Assembly (NCBI GenBank): GCA_905182985.1
Contig: CAJJDN010000059.1
Coordinates: 450,625 to 514,624, forward strand
Length of the DNA: 64,000 nt
From: Paramecium sonneborni
Lineage: Eukaryota > Ciliophora > Oligohymenophorea > Peniculida > Parameciidae
Reading direction: 5' to 3'
The notes beneath the pieces are model-generated. The model worked only from the letters and a program-made list of their open reading frames with translations. It had not been told where the DNA came from and did no database searches. Position numbers and translations under genes: made by a program. Positions 63,677-64,000 of the stretch are shown here, one piece after another (the first letter of the stretch is position 1; each line of letters opens with the position of its first letter).

Positions 63677-64000
63677 TTATATTTATAAATTTTTTACTCA
63701 AATTAAGAATAAAATTGAATATTCATGTTAATTTCAACCAAAACCATTATCTCTACATTATTTTTTTGAGTTCTATTTAATCCTATACATATTTAAATTT
63801 AGAAAAAGCTAATTGTCTTTTTTTTATAAACTTTTATTAAATATTTACTTATATTATCTAATACTTTAAATTATGTAATTATGTTTGTATAAATAATTAT
63901 ATATAGAAGTTATTTAATAAGTATGTTTTGACATAAATACAATAATAGAAAGAAAAAAATAAATTTAATAAATATATTAAGAAATATCTAATGAGCTCAT
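63677..64000. other. AT-rich end of window
   Basis: About 320 bp of AT-rich DNA upstream of the last gene. No frame or telomere-like repeat is visible. Confidence 0.4.

Noticed and set aside
1..64000. Standard-code open frames of 60-100 codons across the window
   Set aside because: Many genes here end only at TGA and contain in-frame TAA/TAG in conserved domains (kinesin, dynein, USP, PP2C). The short standard-code frames are fragments of these genes or antisense shadows.
1..64000. Unexcised internal eliminated sequences (TA-bounded IES)
   Set aside because: Every interruption of a conserved frame that I resolved starts with GT and ends with AG, as an intron does; none required a TA-to-TA excision.
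1..64000. CRISPR arrays, insertion sequences, tRNA or rRNA genes
   Set aside because: No spaced direct repeats, transposase genes or recognisable RNA-gene sequences were seen; direct repeats present are trinucleotide tracts or assembly copies. A tRNA scan could not be run.
63677..64000. Chromosome end
   Set aside because: No C4A2/C3A3-type telomeric repeat is visible at either edge of the window.

Overview
The window is somatic (macronuclear-type) DNA of a ciliate, almost certainly Paramecium or a close relative. TAA and TAG are read as glutamine and TGA is the only stop. Genes are densely packed on both strands. They are cut by 19-31 nt introns that start with GT and end with TAG, CAG or, unusually often, AAG. 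A textbook trichocyst matrix protein gene (58407-59551) points to Paramecium. Open frames called with the standard code are therefore mostly fragments or shadows. The models below were built by hand with the ciliate code, and most were checked by removing introns and confirming that the spliced length is divisible by three.

Left part (1-21300): an alveolin-like cortical protein; a cyclic-nucleotide-binding ion-channel-like protein with an abnormal pore; three small MGC-start (predicted myristoylated and palmitoylated) proteins; a 711-residue coiled-coil protein; a DUSP-USP deubiquitinase; a kinesin fused to an RCC1 propeller through a glutamine tract; a PH-domain pseudokinase; a fourth MGC protein; a 976-residue coiled-coil protein; and a dihydropteridine-reductase-like SDR.

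Middle part (21500-49905): a giant C2-domain protein lies 25 bp downstream of a P5B (ATP13A-type) ATPase. Next come a gene-poor stretch, an unknown 345-residue protein whose locus is doubled by an assembly join, and a 12.6 kb axonemal inner-arm dynein heavy chain. The dynein is divergent from a VHS/TOM1-like endocytic adaptor that carries a long glutamine-rich tail.

Right part (49980-64000): a decayed OLA1/YchF gene overlapping the 5' side of a damaged calcium-dependent protein kinase gene (both doubled by a second assembly join), a PP2C phosphatase, two small unknown proteins, a two-span membrane protein, the trichocyst matrix protein, two MORN-repeat proteins (one partly doubled around a 670-base gap) and an unknown 235-residue protein.

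Many genes fit the ciliate cortex and cilia (alveolin, dynein, kinesin, MORN, trichocyst, kinases and phosphatase), but they do not form an operon-like pathway. The most striking points are the repeated AAG splice acceptors, the kinesin-RCC1 fusion, the channel without a GYG filter, the cluster of MGC proteins, and three assembly duplications that would create false paralogues.
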